Below, in pieces: positions 6,482-7,030 of a DNA stretch of 7,030 bases. This stretch comes from Bacteroidota bacterium (GTDB lineage Bacteria > Bacteroidota > Bacteroidia > Chitinophagales > Chitinophagaceae). Numbering within the stretch: the first letter of the stretch is position 1; every line of letters begins with the position of its first letter. The position numbers and the translations under genes are program-made. The stretch is taken from the NCBI GenBank assembly GCA_013414745.1, contig CP058707.1, positions 1,858,288 to 1,865,317 on the forward strand, written 5' to 3'. Below the pieces are notes generated by a model. The model was not told the origin of the DNA. It saw only the letters and a program-made list of their open reading frames with translations, and did not search any database.

Positions 6482-6570
6482 ATACTCAAAAGCCAGCATA
6501 GTTCTTCCAATCACGTCCTCTGAAGGGCAATTATACCGTCTATTACAATTCCCTTAACAGCATCTTCCTG

Positions 6571-6578
6571 TACATTTG
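6571..6578 (+). promoter_or_regulatory. Bacteroidota -7 promoter box (TACATTTG)
   Basis: TACATTTG matches TAnnTTTG exactly and lies 16 bases before the ATG at 6595, after the terminator at 6458-6481, where a new promoter is needed. No clear TTTG -33 element is seen 19-21 bases upstream, so the call rests on one box and position. The implied leader would be very short. Confidence 0.4.
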
Positions 6579-6594
6579 AATAAACCCCGGAAAT

Positions 6595-7030
6595 ATGGAT
6601 GGATTAATTACCATCATTGTTCTCTTGTTGTTGGCCCTCTTGATTGTTCCTGTTTTTATAGCCGCGTCCACCAGTTCTAAAGTGAGCGCGCTGAGTCGGC
6701 GATCAACGTCTTGCAACAACAACTAAATGAAGTCCTCAAAAAATCGTCAAATGGAGGAGCCAACGAAATAGCGCAGGAAGCATCTACTCGAAGGCACCGG
6801 AAATACTTCCCGCACCCGATACAGAGAAGAAGGAAGTTCTACCGGAAACAAAACCGGTAGTTGAAAACCCGAGATAACCCCTCTGCCAGCTTTCACCCCG
6901 AAAGCTGATGCCAATGCGCAATGGGATAATTGGCCTCAGAATTTAAAGTCGGACGAACCGGTGTTGACGATTGATATGAGCCCACCCCTCCGCAGGAATC
7001 CATCCCCCTGTCAAAAGAAAATCAAACCTG
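6595..7030 (+). pseudogene. Membrane-anchored coiled-coil protein, N-terminal part, possibly DUF2339 (frameshifted, runs off window)
   Basis: ATG 6595 begins an N-terminal transmembrane helix (GLITIIVLLLLALLIVPVFI) and a basic stretch SALSRR; the frame then stops at 6724-6726. Restoring one base near 6700 gives INVLQQQLNEVLKK, a short coiled coil. Further shifts near 6790, 6872 and 6970 connect a Pro/Glu-rich linker: KAPEILPAPDTEKKEVLPET, ITPLPAFTPKADANAQWDNW and TPPQESIPLSKENQT. TM helix, coiled coil and Pro-rich linker in this order is how Bacteroidota DUF2339 multi-pass membrane proteins begin, but the diagnostic membrane core lies beyond the window. Other anchored proteins could start the same way. 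The function of DUF2339 is not established. At least three frame breaks in about 430 bases. Confidence 0.45.

Noticed and set aside
1..7030. tRNA, rRNA, CRISPR arrays, transposases and attachment-site pairs
   Set aside because: Looked for by eye on both strands; no cloverleaf, regularly spaced repeat, DDE-type or recombinase motif was found.

Overview
The window looks like a piece of a Bacteroidota chromosome, probably a Saprospiraceae- or Chitinophagia-like member. The evidence is a type IX secretion (T9SS) C-terminal sorting domain, a secreted protein starting its mature part with an ASH-type motif, an outer-membrane barrel ending in Phe, a Bacteroidota-style lipoprotein signal, two perfect TAnnTTTG promoter boxes, and A-rich leaders with little Shine-Dalgarno sequence. 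No rRNA, tRNA, CRISPR array or transposase was found.

Layout. Positions 1-168 are the 3' end of a phenylacetyl-CoA epoxygenase subunit gene (paaD), closed by a weak terminator. Positions 169-476 are non-coding and hold a good promoter match (274-304), a purine-rich stretch that could fold, and a 15-bp palindrome. A small secreted protein of unknown function follows (477-930, one frameshift) with a strong terminator (937-958). From 970 to about 4392 there is an AT-rich cluster of small exported proteins: three divergent thioredoxin-fold proteins (970-1552, 2391-2957, 3573-4161), a cysteine-containing lipoprotein (2985-3565), a broken 5' copy of the first thioredoxin-like gene (4162-4392), and three unrecognised, damaged reading frames between 1579 and 2394. 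Then come a small outer-membrane beta-barrel (4439-4917), a T9SS-exported extracellular protein (5056-6437) with terminator, and the start of a membrane-anchored coiled-coil/Pro-rich protein, possibly DUF2339 (6595 to the window end).

Reading-frame breaks are the dominant oddity. Almost every gene needs frame changes to recover a sensible protein (at least 20 in the window), yet the first 1.13 kb of the T9SS gene is clean. The breaks could be real gene decay or uneven long-read polishing; the sequence alone cannot settle it. I typed as 'pseudogene' every gene with two or more breaks or with a missing start, and as 'CDS' those with none or one.

How the genes may work together is inference: nearly all products between 477 and 6437 carry export signals, so this is an envelope/secretion neighbourhood. 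The thioredoxin-like proteins keep the first active-site Cys and the cis-Pro loop but lack the second Cys of CXXC, so they are unlikely to be ordinary dithiol reductases.
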